Shown piece by piece: positions 63,098 through 64,000 of a stretch of DNA of 64,000 nucleotides. The position numbers and the translations under genes were made by a program. The notes below the pieces were generated by a model. It had not been told where the DNA came from. It was given only the letters and a program-made list of their open reading frames with translations, and searched no databases. The stretch spans positions 1 through 64,000 of the forward strand of contig DATLRD010000096.1 of assembly GCA_035534855.1 (NCBI GenBank), written 5' to 3'. Position 1 is the first letter of the stretch. Every line of letters starts with the position of its first letter. Source of the stretch: DATARH01 sp035534855 (lineage in GTDB: Bacteria; Pseudomonadota; Alphaproteobacteria; ATCC43930; CGMCC-115725).

Positions 63098-63918
63098 TCG
63101 AAGGTGAACCCGTGCGCCTTAAGCCAGGCGGCGAAGCCCATGCCTTCCGCGGTCATCGCCTGCCGCGCCTTGTCTTCCGACCAGCCATAGAACGCGGCCG
63201 TGCCGAAGCGCGCCGGGTCGCGCTGGCGGTCCTTGATCGAGTGCCGCGCGTCGCGCCGTTGGTCATATCCGGCGACCGCCGCCGCCAGCCCCGAATCGTC
63301 GTATCGGTCACGATGGACCGTCGCCTCCAGCGGCAGCCGCATGCTGATGAACCCCTGCTGCGCGGGATAGCCGAGGCACAGGCCGGCGACCGGAAACACC
63401 TTGTCGGGCAGGCTGAGAATCTCGGCGATTTCGGCGATCCGGTTGCGCAGCACGCTGATCGGGCAGGTGCCGAGGCCCACAGTCTCGGCCGCAAGGATGC
63501 AGGTCTGCATGGCCAGCGAGGCATCGACCGCAGCGTTGAAGAACCCTTCGAGACCATGGTTTTGCACTGGATGGCCGGTGATTCGTTCGAGGCGGCGCGC
63601 GTCGCCGAGAAACACCAGAAACACCGGCGCGTTGCCGATCCACGGCATGTCAGGAAACAAGGCCGCAAGCCGGCCGCGCTGCGCCCGGTTGACGACCCAG
63701 ATTACCGAGGCCTGCTGAAAATCGGATTTCGACGAGGTCGAAAACGCCGCTGCCAGCAGCAGGCTAACCAGCGAATCGGGTACCGTGCGCTCGCTGTAGC
63801 GGCGATGGGTACGGCGCTGCAGGACCTGCCGGAGCCACGGGTTGTCGGGCGCCACGTCGCCGGGATCGACGTCGCAGCCAAAGCGGGCGGTGAGTTCGCT
63901 GCTGTAAGGCACTGTCAT
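63094..63918 (-). CDS. Nitroreductase-family oxidoreductase
   Basis: 274 residues from the ATG at 63918, preceded by GGAGGAAGG (a GTG at 63930 is the alternative). It is an FMN-dependent NAD(P)H oxidoreductase of the NfsA/FRP type: QRRTHRRYSERTVPDSLVS at the start, FNAAVDASLAMQTCILAAET for the dimer/FMN region, and LCLGYPAQQGF. The physiological substrate is unknown. Its stop codon (TAA) sits on the IS630 right boundary, but the C-terminus HGFTFD appears complete. Confidence 0.87.
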   Translation of the reverse strand: MTVPYSSELTARFGCDVDPGDVAPDNPWLRQVLQRRTHRRYSERTVPDSLVSLLLAAAFSTSSKSDFQQASVIWVVNRAQRGRLAALFPDMPWIGNAPVFLVFLGDARRLERITGHPVQNHGLEGFFNAAVDASLAMQTCILAAETVGLGTCPISVLRNRIAEIAEILSLPDKVFPVAGLCLGYPAQQGFISMRLPLEATVHRDRYDDSGLAAAVAGYDQRRDARHSIKDRQRDPARFGTAAFYGWSEDKARQAMTAEGMGFAAWLKAHGFTFD

Positions 63919-64000
63919 TCCTTCCTCCACGCGCCGTCGGTACGAGGGTAGCGAAGCAATCCGGCCGCGTCTCGATCCTCAGCGGCGACATGCCCCACCC

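Overview
This 64 kb window is a G+C-rich chromosomal segment of an alphaproteobacterium, most like Rhodospirillales. The evidence is gene content and order: a fused TrpE-TrpG anthranilate synthase, an E1-beta pyruvate dehydrogenase subunit carrying its own lipoyl domain, a bifunctional IspDF, the dusB-ntrB-ntrC-ntrY-ntrX block followed by a D-amino-acid transaminase, and hfq-hflX. I saw no rRNA, tRNA or CRISPR array. The assignment is inference from family knowledge, not from a database search.

Region 1 (1-18 kb) is housekeeping. It holds trpEG (partial), ppiD, tpiA, secG, pyrG, eno and ftsB. A pyruvate dehydrogenase/lipoate run follows (pdhA, pdhB, pdhC, lpdA, lipA, ratA). On the minus strand are a Rieske oxygenase and the overlapping ispDF-pgpA-pncC operon. 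Region 2 (18-28.7 kb) is regulatory: dusB, two nitrogen-type two-component systems (NtrBC and NtrYX), a D-amino-acid transaminase, a HAD phosphatase, hfq and hflX.

Region 3 (28.7-48 kb) is catabolic. Three tandem amidohydrolase paralogues sit behind an operator-like palindrome. They are followed by a frameshifted PhyH-type dioxygenase, a PHA depolymerase and a GST. A fatty-acyl operon comes next: two acyl-CoA dehydrogenases, a decayed GNAT gene, acyl-CoA ligase, SDR, APH-like kinase and a DUF6285-type protein. Then come ribB, a 2-hydroxyacid dehydrogenase, an MFS carrier, a GST and a frameshifted N-acyl-D-amino-acid deacylase.

Region 4 (48-64 kb) is mixed and accessory: pepN, a small exported glycine-zipper protein with a textbook terminator, a membrane-anchored class III nucleotide-cyclase-like protein with an altered catalytic site, an unrecognised gene, a DUF6065-type gene and a convergent ABC exporter. 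After these are maiA, an orphan NMT1-like protein, a CoA-transferase, a MetE-like protein, an alpha/beta hydrolase, a compact transcription unit for a 21-residue peptide, a dead IS630-family element and a nitroreductase.

The least explained items are the 61.9-62.1 kb short-peptide/hairpin unit and the 51.6-56.4 kb cyclase-like/unknown/DUF6065/ABC group. The window also holds several lesions (frameshifted phyH, frameshifted deacylase, decayed GNAT, internally deleted transposase) and many copies of dispersed palindromic repeats, one of them inside a reading frame.
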